A stretch of 64,000 nt of DNA from Botryosphaeria dothidea (lineage: Eukaryota; Ascomycota; Dothideomycetes; Botryosphaeriales; Botryosphaeriaceae). Of this stretch, positions 24,577-35,031 are shown one piece after another. The notes below the pieces were generated by a model, which ran no database searches, was not told the origin of the DNA, and saw only the letters and a list, made by a program, of their open reading frames with translations. The position numbers and the translations under genes were made by a program. Within the stretch, counting starts at the first letter, position 1; every line of letters begins with the position of its first letter. The stretch is taken from positions 2,108,001 to 2,172,000 of the forward strand of contig WWBZ02000073.1 in NCBI GenBank assembly GCA_011503125.2, written 5' to 3'.

Positions 24577-26139
24577 TCATCCCGCCTTCGGTCCCTTGGC
24601 TGCTGCATCGATACCAGGGCGGGTGCCCCAAGAGATATCCCAGCAAGTCAGGAGGGCGTAAAACTTAATCCAGGAATGGTAGTAGCCAAACATGATGATG
24701 AAAGGCACGTACTTGAGATCCCTCGGGTGACGCCAGTAGTGAGATGCCGGACGCACAAACTTGGTGGCAAGAATCCAAAAGCAAAGAATGGCTAGGGGAT
24801 GACGATAACCACCGAGTTCGTTGGTGACCGGACTTTGGAGAGCCTTGTAAAGGGTAAACACCAGAACGGGGTCGTAGATGGCGGCATAGTTCACAATGGA
24901 CGTCGCCAGAACCGCGTAAGTTGTCCATGGGTACTTGCGCCAGAGGCCGTCCTCGAAGATCATCTTCGGGTTGTCGTAGGCGCTGGTGCGGGCCCAGCGA
25001 ATGCATTGGCCGCGGAATCGAGAACCGCCCCCTTTGACGCCGAGAATGGTCTCGATGCGCACTTCGGGGCAGTTCTGATGGAATACTTTCCAGCCTTTCT
25101 TTAGGCACCAGCACGTGAGCATCTTGTCGTCAGAGGCGTTCCTAGGACCAATTGGGCCTCCGAATATGGCCCTTCCAATCCGACCAGCGAAGATATATTC
25201 GTTGCAATATGCATGAAGGAAACTCTCGTCTTTGAGGATGGAAGAGCGGACGGCGCAGGTGCGACCGGAAACGCAGCTAACACCCCCATCAACAGCATTG
25301 GTAGAAGCCAGATCGAAGTTCGTTCTTTCAAGCCTGAAAACACCACAGAGGTTCCAGAAGTCCGACATTCCGAAGCTGCCAAATGCGCGCCGGACACGCT
25401 TGCAAGTACCAACAATGCCCACAGCTGGATCCTCGAACGGAGCCAGGACATGTGGAATGAAGGTGGCGGGCCAGAAAACGGTGTCATCGCAGAGAACTGT
25501 GATGGGCGTCTTGACTTCCAGGACGGCACGCTTGACTTGCTCGCGCTTGCTGGGAGCTGGGACCGAGAGGACCTGAATGCAAGAGCTCAGGGCATTGCAA
25601 TACCTAGTCGCCTCACGGATGTTACCTTCTCTAACGGTAACGACAAAGATTTGCGCAGGACCGTTGACTAAGACACGGTCAAGACACTCTTCCCAAGCAG
25701 CACCGCGAGGTTCAACAGTCGGGATGATGACGGAGACGTCTTTTGCCGTGTATGTCGGGTTTTCCAGAACGGGCTTCGGCTTGGAGTGGCTGTAGGCGAT
25801 GATGTGGACGACCAGGCGAAGGTACCGGAAGACAAACAGGAAGAGGAAGGCGCGGAGCCAGCTATCCTGAAGTCCATTGCTCACGAGGATGCGAGTAGCA
25901 AGGCTGGAGAACTTGGAAATGCAAGAGGCAAAGGAGTGAAGTAGAAGAAAGAATGGGACGTACTCAGCATGTGCAACCTTGCTGTCCTCAAATGCAACGG
26001 CCGAGTCAAGGGGCTCGGCATTGATGCTGAAGTTCAGGCTGTGCTTGACTTGCGGGATGGGTGAATCTGTAGCGCGGGCCGCACCGCATAAGGTGAAAGA
26101 AAGAAAGGAAAGGAGCAAGATGTAGTACATCTTGGCCAT
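24577..26139 (-). CDS. cps1: Membrane GT2 glycosyltransferase, Cps1-type polysaccharide synthase
   Basis: Intronless, 520 residues. An N-terminal signal/anchor (MYYILLLSFLSFTLCGAARA) and a second hydrophobic segment near residue 95-115 precede the cytosolic GT-A domain. Family signatures: VSVIIPTVEPRG, substrate-binding DDTVFW, acceptor region with NASDDKMLTCW, and the QxxRW motif as GQCIRWARTS. Hydrophobic segments then follow (WTTYAVLATSIVNYAAIYDP, LAILCFWILATKF), ending in the family-typical DISWGTRPG. Fungal homologues are processive transferases similar to hyaluronan synthase/type 3 polysaccharide synthase and have been linked to wall or capsule glucans. Length and motif order are intact, so the enzyme should be functional. 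The product polymer is unknown. Confidence 0.9.
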   Translation of the reverse strand: MAKMYYILLLSFLSFTLCGAARATDSPIPQVKHSLNFSINAEPLDSAVAFEDSKVAHAEYVPFFLLLHSFASCISKFSSLATRILVSNGLQDSWLRAFLFLFVFRYLRLVVHIIAYSHSKPKPVLENPTYTAKDVSVIIPTVEPRGAAWEECLDRVLVNGPAQIFVVTVREGNIREATRYCNALSSCIQVLSVPAPSKREQVKRAVLEVKTPITVLCDDTVFWPATFIPHVLAPFEDPAVGIVGTCKRVRRAFGSFGMSDFWNLCGVFRLERTNFDLASTNAVDGGVSCVSGRTCAVRSSILKDESFLHAYCNEYIFAGRIGRAIFGGPIGPRNASDDKMLTCWCLKKGWKVFHQNCPEVRIETILGVKGGGSRFRGQCIRWARTSAYDNPKMIFEDGLWRKYPWTTYAVLATSIVNYAAIYDPVLVFTLYKALQSPVTNELGGYRHPLAILCFWILATKFVRPASHYWRHPRDLKYVPFIIMFGYYHSWIKFYALLTCWDISWGTRPGIDAAAKGPKAG

Positions 26140-27031
26140 TGTAGTGAGCGTAAAGGGTCGGCTGTCAGAAGCTAGCGAGCGGTCAGTTTAGTTACGCTCC
26201 AGGGGAGTGTGCTCAAGGTTGGTATGCTCGAGCTCCTGTGATTCGCAATCTGTCTTTCCTCGTCTCGTCCTTCCAATGGCTTTGAAGTGCTTTTTATAGA
26301 AGGATAATGCGAAGACAAAGGCATTGTCGACTTACAAAAGAACGGATTTGTGTGCTTGAACAATGGATGTCGAGTTGAACAGGGAGGACCAAGGAGACTT
26401 AGACAACGCACAGCGCTATCCACAGCCCCAGGATCAAGCGAAGGGTTTTTGGACGGCAATTATATTTGACTGCAGTGGTGAGGTAACACTTGCGAGGAGG
26501 AACAACGGCAGAGGTACGCGATGCGTCCATCAGTTTGGCCTGGCCATCGCCGTATGTAGTTACGGCGAGCCAGTGACAACCCACAATTGAGCCACTCTAA
26601 GCCGCTTTCGGCTTATAAAACGGTTGATGACGCTGAGTTAGGAGCCGCACTGAAGCGGATGTTCACCAGAAGGCACGACTGTACAGCCAAACGTGGCCCG
26701 CTGAGACGTGCACCCGCAATCGGACTAGCTGTATGTGCTACGAAGCAGGCCGCAGGCAACCGCTGCAAAATTCCCTACAGTATAAATATTAACATTTTTT
26801 AGCGTTCTTATACTCGTCCCCTTCAATGGACGTGGGTATTGTCAGTAGGCGCTTCTTTGTATACACCTTCATTGTTACTGCCTGACTAAAGATACCCGGG
26901 AGTCCCATGTTTCCAAACTTTCTTTTGTCCAGTACATATTCCCTCCCTCCAATTCCGAGTATAGCCCCAAAAAAGGGTCAAGGCCGGTTCCAAACTCCAT
27001 AGTATGACCGGCGTTAATCTTCAAAGGTCTA
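26140..27031. other. Intergenic region, no gene seen
   Basis: About 890 bases with only short frames. It contains the cps1 promoter and the 3' end of the next minus-strand gene. The last 300 bases are AT-rich. Confidence 0.45.
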
Positions 27032-29128
27032 TCAACAACTTTTCAGGTCCTTGGCAGTTCCAGACCATTGGTTCTCCTTGTCGTTGTCCCAATATTTAAT
27101 CTTCCCATCGATCCTGGCTTGCTTGGTTGCATCTTTCTGATGGAATCCGGCATTATCATCATGAAAATCTCCGTCGCTCACGCCTGTGATGTCTTTGCTG
27201 TTCGATGTCTTAGCATCTGCGAGCTGGTCCACTCTTTCCTTATCTAAAGCATTATTGTTTTGACCCACGTGCTTGACAAGCACCTTTCCCCTGACATCGC
27301 CATTCAAGGCTGCATACCTGGCGAAAGCAGTGAAACGGCCTGCATCGTCACCAACTGGGTGCCGCTCGACAGAAAGCACCAGCCTAGACATGCTCATGTC
27401 CATCATCGTATGTTGGCGAATGCGCTTCGGAGCCTGACAGTAGGCGTACACATAGGGTGAAATGTCGAGCGTTGGGGACTTCGGAGGAGCTTTCAGGTCT
27501 TTGCGTTCTCGGAATGCAGCATTGGAATTCCGTTGCCAATTGCGCAGGGTGTTGTGATCTAATGTCCAGATTCCTTGCAGATTTCGAGCTGCGTTGAAAA
27601 GCTTAGGTATATTGAACTGAAGAAGCATAAAGTCAGCTTCGGGGCACCTTCGCTGTTGTTTCCCTTGGAACCCGTGGTTCTGTCTCGTATCAGCGGGCAA
27701 GTGGGCTTACCGGTGTCCAGCCGTGGCTCGATATCCACTTCCAAATCTCCGGAATGCACATGACATGAGGCATGTAGCATACCACTTCAGCGGGGGTCAA
27801 TGCGCAAGTAGGCGGATGGAGATAGTAGGGCGGCGCGCCCGCTAGAGTGATTAGACTGAAGGGGAATCTCGCGGCGTGCAGAACAGAGTCGGGATAGATC
27901 TCTTTGCGATAGAGCACACGGTTGTATTCCTGCTGCGTTAGGCATGGGTCTGGCAATTCTTGCCATTAAGTCAGCAGAAGCTTTCGTGACGAATGGAGTT
28001 CAGGAAAGTTACCGGGTAATTGCCTGACGACGATAGCCTCCAACGTTTGACGGTCGATCCCATGAGACTTGTCGGACCGTTTGAGCAAGGCATCAAGCAC
28101 ATGTTCAACCGCGATACTTTCTCCATTCCCTCGTAGCTCTGGCGCAGGCTCATGAGAATCTCGGCTTTGTGGGGCCGTATTCTGCCAGGGTACAGCAAAG
28201 TGATGGACGATGTCCATGAAGTCGGTGGCTGATTGGCAGTCTAAAACAGGGGCATTTGACGCAGACGACTCGGTGAAGTCAGATGAAGAGGGAAGATAGC
28301 GCTGCAGGAATGCGGTCGCGAATGTGCGGCCCACGGCGAAGCCTTTCCATAGGGCGCAGACGGCCAGTACCTTCACAAAGACGTCGCTCATGCTCGAAGG
28401 GCAGACGTTAATATTGTGTTCGCGCAGGCTCCGGGCTAGAATCTTGGCAATCTGTAAGACACAGGCGACGGCGTCTTCTGGGGGCTTGTAAATGGTAATG
28501 TGGGCGGTGCGACTTGTGCAGACAGGGCCTTCGATGGAGTAGGCAAGCCAGGCTGGTTCCTCGCGAGCACGTCTGATCAGCAGGTCAAGCTGCTCAACGG
28601 CGAAACTCTTGGAGAAGTTCTCGAATGTACGGCCATCTTCTTGAGCCGTGGTCATTTCACGACCCAAGTAAACGAGCTTGCCGATGGTCAGAATGCTGAG
28701 CTCGCAGGCAACGGTTCCGTCTGGATGGTCCGCGAGCTCGTTGGACACCAGGAAGAAGAAGACGTGCCAGCAGCGTCCGTCGGGGGGCTTGCTCCAATCT
28801 TCTTTGGACACTGTTCGCCCGGGTCATTAAAGGTTCATTGACGGCGTCCACTGGACTTACATTTCCCGGCTTCTTCGTCGGCACCCACCAGAGCGCAACA
28901 GTGGATGACGAATCTAGTCGCCGCCTCAATGCTAGGCGAGCAGTTGCGGAGGCTAATGGTGAAGGCAATGACCAAGCAGCGAGCGAGCTCAACGGTAACC
29001 TGAAAAGCGGAGCAACCTCCCTTGCGATGGAGATCCTTGTCGGCGCGTTGTTTGATGTAATGCAGGACTCGCGCGAGGCTGGCCCTTTTCTCGTGGGTAC
29101 GTAGCTCGAATTCTAATTGTGGATCCAT
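27032..29128 (-). CDS. Unrecognised fungal protein (629 residues)
   Basis: Four exons (29128-28861, 28810-28013, 27949-27711, 27616-27032) join in frame, starting MDPQLEFELRTHEKRASLAR. The first 350 residues are mainly helical with many hydrophobic positions (VFFFLVSNELADHPDGTVAC, FVKVLAVCALWKGFAVG), suggesting a globular alpha domain. The middle has a Tyr/Pro/His-rich stretch (YYLHPPTCALTPAEVVCYMPH). The last 130 residues are polar and charged. No catalytic motif, signal peptide or repeat is apparent. The gene is divergent from the Zn2Cys6-like gene with only about 225 bases between start codons, so shared regulation is possible. I do not recognise the family. Confidence 0.72.
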
Positions 29129-29353
29129 GGCTGAAGGATGCCGTGGACTCGGAGGGGTGTGTCTGTGGTTTTGGGCGGCGGCAGCGAGATGAAGATCAGT
29201 CTGCCCGCCGCGTGCTGCCCACTCCATCACCTCGCACGCGCAGCCCAATCAAGCTCCTGCAGTGGCCCGAGCGCTTCTGAGCAAGCTCAAGTCACCCTTC
29301 GCTTCAACGCGCTTCCGTCCAGCGAGCCTTGTGTCACGCCGCGCCACTTGACC

Positions 29354-30960
29354 ATGAAGCCACCTCCCATCCCTCAAACCCGGGGCAAGCTGCACTCTTC
29401 GGCAGCGGCACCTGTCAGCCAGCACATTCCAAGCCGTAAGTCGCAGCTGGGATTCCTGAGAAGGACAGGTATTTGCACTGATCTCAGCCAGACGCGTCCA
29501 AGCTCTCGGTCGCCTTCGTAGTCAAAGACGCAGCTGGCCGCTGGACCAAGGATGTCGCCTTCTCCGATAAATGCTCATTCAGCCTCGCCGAGGACACGGG
29601 CGGCATAATCGTCCGGCACCACGATCACATGGACGATCCAAACTGGCTCTTCGTCTTCCCCATCTTCTCCCAAGTCAAGCGCCTCCTTCCTTGTCACCGC
29701 TGCCTTCCCGACACCGACGACACCACCAGCGAGCGCCGCCTGTGCGATAGCAGCTTTCCCTGCCTGGCATGCCAGCACCGGCGCGTCACCTGTGTCTCCC
29801 ACGTCGAGGGCCTCGATGTCGAGAACGTCATCGACGGAGACGCCGAGATGCAACTGGCCGCCGAGGACGCTGTCGTAATCCACCGCTCCTACACGGCCTG
29901 GGCCGTGTTTTCGACAGACTTGGAACAAAACAGCTCACCTGCGGTCTACGAGGGCTACATTCCCAAGCCCGTACCTTCCACGCCTTCTGCTTCGTCACCA
30001 GTCCAGCCGTTGCGACCCATGCATGCTGACCGCATCCTCCGCAATCCGGCCGTGTCCAGTCCTGAGAGTCCTTCTGCTTCCAGGAAGCCCGAGCTTGTTC
30101 CATCCACAGCCGCCAATGCCCATGCTCTGTTGCTCTGTCTGTCTCCTCCCGGGACCACCGACCTGCGCAGATCCACGCGCCTTCACGGACCGAAGCGCAA
30201 GGCAGAGGCTTTGCCAGCCCATCGGCCGAACAAGAAGCTCCACATAGACGACTGCGTGGAGAGGCTTCGCAAGCAGGCCTGCACGCGAACTCCGGAAGCC
30301 AGTCCCATCATGGGATATAGTATGCAGAAGGATCAGCCACCACCCTGGGTCGACTTGGGCGGCCTGGAGCTCACCATGGCCGAGATATCTGTCTTCCTGC
30401 TGAACGTCGCCCACCGCCCCGAAGGCGCCACTCGGCTGGTCGACAACGGGTGGACGCCGCACCACTTCTGCAGCTACCACAACTGGTCGCGCGGCTACAG
30501 CGGCGAAACGCGCGCGAGGGGCCAGAAGAGCGAGGGCGCCATCCGGTCCACCTTCACCAAGATCATCCAGAAGATCATGCGCGCCGTGACCGGCAACCCC
30601 GCATGGCTGCAGACATACCACAAGCCTGCCCCGACCACCGACCTCAGCACCGCGTCGTGGTCTGCGCTGGTTGACCATCCTCCAACTCATCCGCTGCGCT
30701 CCATGGGGCGCGACATCCTCCACTGGCCTCCCGAGGCCCACTCCCTGAATCTCACCCGCGCCGTTCGCTTCGCCGTCGAAAACCCCGACATCACCGATGA
30801 CCAGCTCCAGTTCCCTATCCATGTGCGATCGATTGTTGAACGTCTCCCGGGTGGCTTCCGTTCCAGAGCTGCGGAAGCTGCTGGACCGGATGACAATCTC
30901 GACCAGACCATCCTCAAACACTGGAAGGAGTACCAGGAGAAAACCGGAACGTCGCTCTGA
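29354..30960 (+). CDS. Unrecognised protein with a Zn2Cys6-like cysteine cluster
   Basis: Two exons (29354-29435 and 29492-30960) give 516 residues from MKPPPIPQTRGKLHSS. A cysteine pattern at 29692-29793 reads C-x2-C-x13-C-x5-C-x2-C-x6-C. Apart from the long second loop (13 instead of about 6), it matches the Zn2Cys6 binuclear cluster, and a basic HRR lies in the last loop. The cluster is preceded by a short structured segment with a hydrophobic run (NWLFVFPIFSQV). It is followed by a Ser/Pro-rich linker with a possible nuclear signal (GPKRKAE). A C-terminal domain with aromatic/His motifs (GWTPHHFCSYHNWSRGYSG) comes last. A DNA-binding role is possible but untested; classical Zn2Cys6 factors have a basic patch inside the second loop, which is acidic here (DTDDTTSE). 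Confidence 0.72.
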
Positions 30961-31240
30961 AGGCATACGAGCAAGAGGGCAGCGCTTGAGCTGGTCTGGT
31001 GTGCATGCCGTGGCGGTTGATCTCTCCTGTGTTTTGTCCTTCATGTTCGGGATTTTTCACCGAAGCGTTAGAGCACTTATTCGGATGCGAATGTTCGAAC
31101 ATCACAACAAGTGCTCTGGGTAGTCAGCTAAATACAAATTATCTAAGCTTCATGTCCAGCTCCTCTACACCCTCCGTGGCAAAACAAAGGAATCCCGTTC
31201 AAAGACCGTACCTCAAACACAATGCCACCGCACCTGCCTC

Positions 31241-32335
31241 TCAAGCCGCATTGCCTCTCGTAGCCATCCCCTCCTCCCTCGCCTTCAAAAACTTCTTCTG
31301 CAGTCTCAGCCCGGGCTCCCCACGATCCCCCAAGATCTCACGGCCAAGGACCTCTAAAGCGACAACCTCGAAATTCCTCCCTTGACGCCTCCTGAAAAGT
31401 CTGTCTCTTTCCTCGAACGCTAGTGTGCGGTGGTCAGGTTTCCGGTGCAAACGCTCCCGTTGAGTCCGCAATGCCATGCGCGCGACTTCATTGTATGGGA
31501 GGTCTTGGTCGATCCACCGCTGAACGCGACCTTCGTACTTCATGGGAGGGTCGCATTGGAACCAGAGCGGACGCTCGAGGATTCTCTGGACCTCTGATGT
31601 CTTGCAGCCCAGAATAAAGAGGCGCTCGGCTTCGGGGTTGCGGGCGCCCTGGCCGGTGAAGAACAGCGTCGTCATCGTCGCTTGGCAGGGTAGAGCTTGA
31701 GCAAACGTCTTGATGACCTGGTTGATCTGCGACTCTTGTGCAGAGTAATGGCCGACCTCGCCGGCGCTAATGAAACGAACTTGTAGGTCCCTGAGAGAAG
31801 GAAGAGACACGCTCGGTTGTGCGTAGTTCTCACGGCCGTCACCCTCCGGCAGGTTCTGGAAGAGAGGTCGGGCTGTGCCCGACTTTGCTAGAAGCCAGTA
31901 GCACCACTGGCAAAGGGTCGGGTGGCTTTCGTTGAGATAGATGCACAAGTCCAGCTTGCGGATGAGTCCGTAGTCGGTGCGGAGAGGGAAAGGACCGCCT
32001 GATACCACGCCTCTATTGCAGCGGATGGCTGCGACGTCTGTCATGGCCAACGAAAGAGTGATTGTGTTCCGTTTGTAGTACACGATTGCAAATTCATCGC
32101 CAAACCGTCTACTCACAAGCCGGGCCATGTCGACATTGACCGGCGACGGCTGGCGAGGTCGCATGCGCCGATGGCTGCAGGGGACTGGCTGGAGATCATC
32201 CGCGGCAGAGAAGACCACAAACTCGTAGATTTCCAACCGCAACTCGGGCGGCAAGCTAAAGAAGCTAAGTGCGCGAGAAGTAGGTGCAACCGGCTCCGGA
32301 CTTGCATTGGACTGCTGCTGTGTTGAAGTAGGCAT
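31241..32335 (-). CDS. 2EXR/F-box-like domain protein
   Basis: Intronless, 364 residues from MPTSTQQQSN; an in-frame ATG ten codons upstream (32365) is possible. Residues about 24-45 contain SFFSLPPELRLEIYEFVVF, the F-box-related or 2EXR opening typical of large fungal families. Such proteins are thought to act as substrate adaptors or protein-interaction modules. The rest is a mixed alpha/beta body with a CQWCYW motif and a basic Arg-rich C terminus. There are no leucine-rich or WD repeats, so a substrate cannot be inferred. The gene converges on the Zn2Cys6-like gene. Confidence 0.78.
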   Translation of the reverse strand: MPTSTQQQSNASPEPVAPTSRALSFFSLPPELRLEIYEFVVFSAADDLQPVPCSHRRMRPRQPSPVNVDMARLVSRRFGDEFAIVYYKRNTITLSLAMTDVAAIRCNRGVVSGGPFPLRTDYGLIRKLDLCIYLNESHPTLCQWCYWLLAKSGTARPLFQNLPEGDGRENYAQPSVSLPSLRDLQVRFISAGEVGHYSAQESQINQVIKTFAQALPCQATMTTLFFTGQGARNPEAERLFILGCKTSEVQRILERPLWFQCDPPMKYEGRVQRWIDQDLPYNEVARMALRTQRERLHRKPDHRTLAFEERDRLFRRRQGRNFEVVALEVLGREILGDRGEPGLRLQKKFLKAREEGMATRGNAA

Positions 32336-32620
32336 GGTAGAAAGGGATCGATGATAGAATGCCAATTAGTGTTTGTGTGTATATGTGTGGTCGTTGTAAT
32401 TGTACTATTGCTGTTTGTTAAAGAGACACTCTGTCTTGATTTCAACGTCACCAGTATCCAGACTTGAATGGGGAGGCAGCACGAGGACGACTCAGGAGAC
32501 TCTTGCGATGTATGGAAAATCGCATTGAGTAGGCACGTAACCCAATCTATGCCATTCTATTCGCCGACGCTCTTGACCTCTTGACATGTGCACTATCACT
32601 TCCAATTCCATGTGATCTAA

Positions 32621-34724
32621 TTAGCCGATCAACGCTGCTTTGTTTCCTGGATACTTGCCCTGCGGCCCATCAAGATGCGCATCCAAAACAGCCGACGTGC
32701 CGCTCAATACGCTCTTCACCGCTTCCGGTAGCAGTCGATCCAAGTCCTCCGTGGTGCTCGCATGAGCTGCCCAAATCTCACCTCCTGAAGCTGCCTTTGC
32801 GATACCGGAATAATCAGGTGTAGGAGCAAACGAAATGTTGAGCTCCTCATTGCTGACCTTGGACCCCTCTCCGCTTGGATGCACCAGCAGCAAAGACTTT
32901 CGGGGCGCGTTCCAGCCCTTATTGTTCAAGACAATGGTGAGAATGGGGATTTTGTAACGCTGGCTGATCCAGTATACGCTACCGGGGACGGAGAAGAGAT
33001 AGGTTCCGTCGCCAACGATCTGGCAGACAAATTTCTTCTCCCCAGAACTATCAGTGGCGAGTTTTATTCCGAGAGCCTTGGGAAGTGGTCAGCGAAATAG
33101 TGAATGACGCATAGACTCGAGACTTACACCGCCACCTGACCATCCGAGACCGCCACCACCACAGTTGATCCAGCTTCCGGGAATCGTAGCCCGTATCTGG
33201 TCCGCAACGAAGGCCGTGTTGGTCACAGCCTCGATGGCCCAGATCGTATCTTGAGGGCACGCACGACGCAGACGATGGACAAGGTACGAAGCACCGTACG
33301 TGCCGTCCTCACCGGGTTTGGCAAGGCTCTCAATGGTGGCAATTTTTTGCTTGTAACTGGACTGCAGTTTGTTCCAGCGCTCATCAAATGCGGCGCTCTT
33401 TACCCGCTGGCTCAGCTCTGATGTGGAGCTGATGTAGGAGTGCAGCTGGTTAAGAGCAAGCTCCGAGTCTGCCTTGTATCGACCCAGGGCTTTAATGTAG
33501 AAGACGGGCATTTGCTGCTTCAGAGGGTCGACGTCAATGTGGTAGATCTTGGCGCCCTGTTTGGGATGGCACTGCGTATTGATCCACGGTGTGTCACAAT
33601 CGAGGACCAAGATGACATCTGCCGTCTTGATACTCTCTTCGACGCCATAGCGGAGGCCGAGCCAAGCGGGATGACTGGGCTTTGTCAGCGAAGATCAAAG
33701 GTGAGGAACACAATTCTTACTCGGCTGGGAAGCACATGTCACTGCCGCCAGTGTCAAGCACACGAAGTCCTCTCACAGTGTCGGCCAGCTTGACTAGTTC
33801 GCCCACAGCTGCATGGTTTCTACCACTGTAACCGGTGACGACAAGCGGTTCTGCAGCATTGACGAGCGCCTCGGCGATGGTTTTGACGGCCTTTGAGGAC
33901 AAAGCCGGAGGGTCCACCGGATTCCAAAAACTTTGGTCGAGTTTATAAGGCTCCAGGTCTTCTTCCATGGCCTCTCTGGCACCGTAAAGATAGACAGGGC
34001 CTTTGGGATCGCTCATGGCAAAACTCAAAGCACGGTTGACGATTTGCTACATTTTGTAATCAGAAACTGCGATTGGGCAGAATGGAGCTGGTTGGTTACC
34101 TTGACGTTCTTGCCCGTCTTGATTTCACCGGTATACCGGCAATATTGAGCAACAATCTGTTTTTGGTCGGGGACATCTTGGATCCAATGGATGTACTCAG
34201 TCCTGCTTCCTCTCATCTCACCTTCGATGGTGTATGGGGAGAGCCCAGCAAAAATCAGGACCGGGGCGCGCCCGCAAGAGGCGTTGTGGACAGCGGCGCC
34301 AAGACCCTGCGTTCCAACATCAACGTGGACAATGACGCATTGAGGTTTGTCTGTGAGCCTGTCTCTCATCAGCACGAGCAAGAAAGTGCGGAAGCTGGCG
34401 GAATGCTCACCGCGCATAGCCATCAGCCATGGAGAGCGCTACCATCTAGACGGTGCACGGTCAGCGAAGTCGGAGCTCTGCAGCGACGGTGAAAACATAC
34501 CTCATTCGGGCAGGTAATGATTTTGGGAAAGTTTCCCTTCTTTTCATTTTGCCCCTTGACAATGGCCTCGATGATGCTGGGGTGGTCGGATCCAAGATTG
34601 ACGAAGCAATGCGTGATGCCGGCTTCCCATATGGCCTCAAAGAAGGCGAAAGATGCTGTGTAAACCCTGCAGAATCTTAGCGATGAGCTTCGACTGGATG
34701 CTGTTGTGTCTTGGGAGCTCACAT
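32621..34724 (-). CDS. ThDP-dependent acetolactate synthase-like enzyme, start codon split by an intron
   Basis: The model that keeps every phase has coding exons 34724-34723, 34666-34501, 34445-34411, 34358-34100, 34046-33721, 33674-33128 and 33076-32621, giving 596 residues. The protein has the three-domain layout of ThDP enzymes. The PYR domain carries the catalytic Glu in ITCPNE and the conserved NLGSDHP. The central domain has GYSGRN and DTGGSD. The PP domain has GDGTYLFSVPGSVYW and, downstream, NNKGW, which together form the Mg-diphosphate motif. It belongs to the fungal acetolactate-synthase-like/2-hydroxyacyl-lyase-like group of unsettled substrate. There is no mitochondrial presequence, so this is not the biosynthetic Ilv2. 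No in-frame ATG precedes the PYR domain. Splicing AT|GTGAGC to CTGCAG|G makes ATG followed by VYTASFAFFEA, which matches where this family starts. Confidence 0.83.
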
Positions 34725-35031
34725 ATTTGCGTAGCCCTGGGCTCTTCTGTAGCCCAAACCGATGCAAGAGGAAAAGTTATACTGTTGATGAGGAAGTTCC
34801 GCGGAATGGAAGAAGGGCGTGCGTGGTTGCTGCTGTTACCCCACACCCCGCCAGCCAACGGGCTCGGCTACCGGTCGCGGGACAAGGGTCTTTCGGAATT
34901 AAAGGCAATAAGCCGAGATGGCACCCTCGTTCATGACAGGTAGAGATGAATGTGCTTCTATTACAATGCTTATCTATGCACAAAACGCCTATCAAACACC
35001 TTGCCGCTCTGCCAACGCCGACACGCATTCA
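34725..35031. other. Spacer upstream of ThDP enzyme
   Basis: About 300 bases that include the proposed untranslated first exon and promoter of the ThDP gene and the 3' end of the ABHD5-like gene. Nothing else seen. Confidence 0.4.

Noticed and set aside
29995..31044. A 349-codon frame antisense to the Zn2Cys6-like gene
   Set aside because: A mirror of high-GC third codon positions in the real gene; the sense strand has a spliced model with consistent phase and a cysteine cluster.
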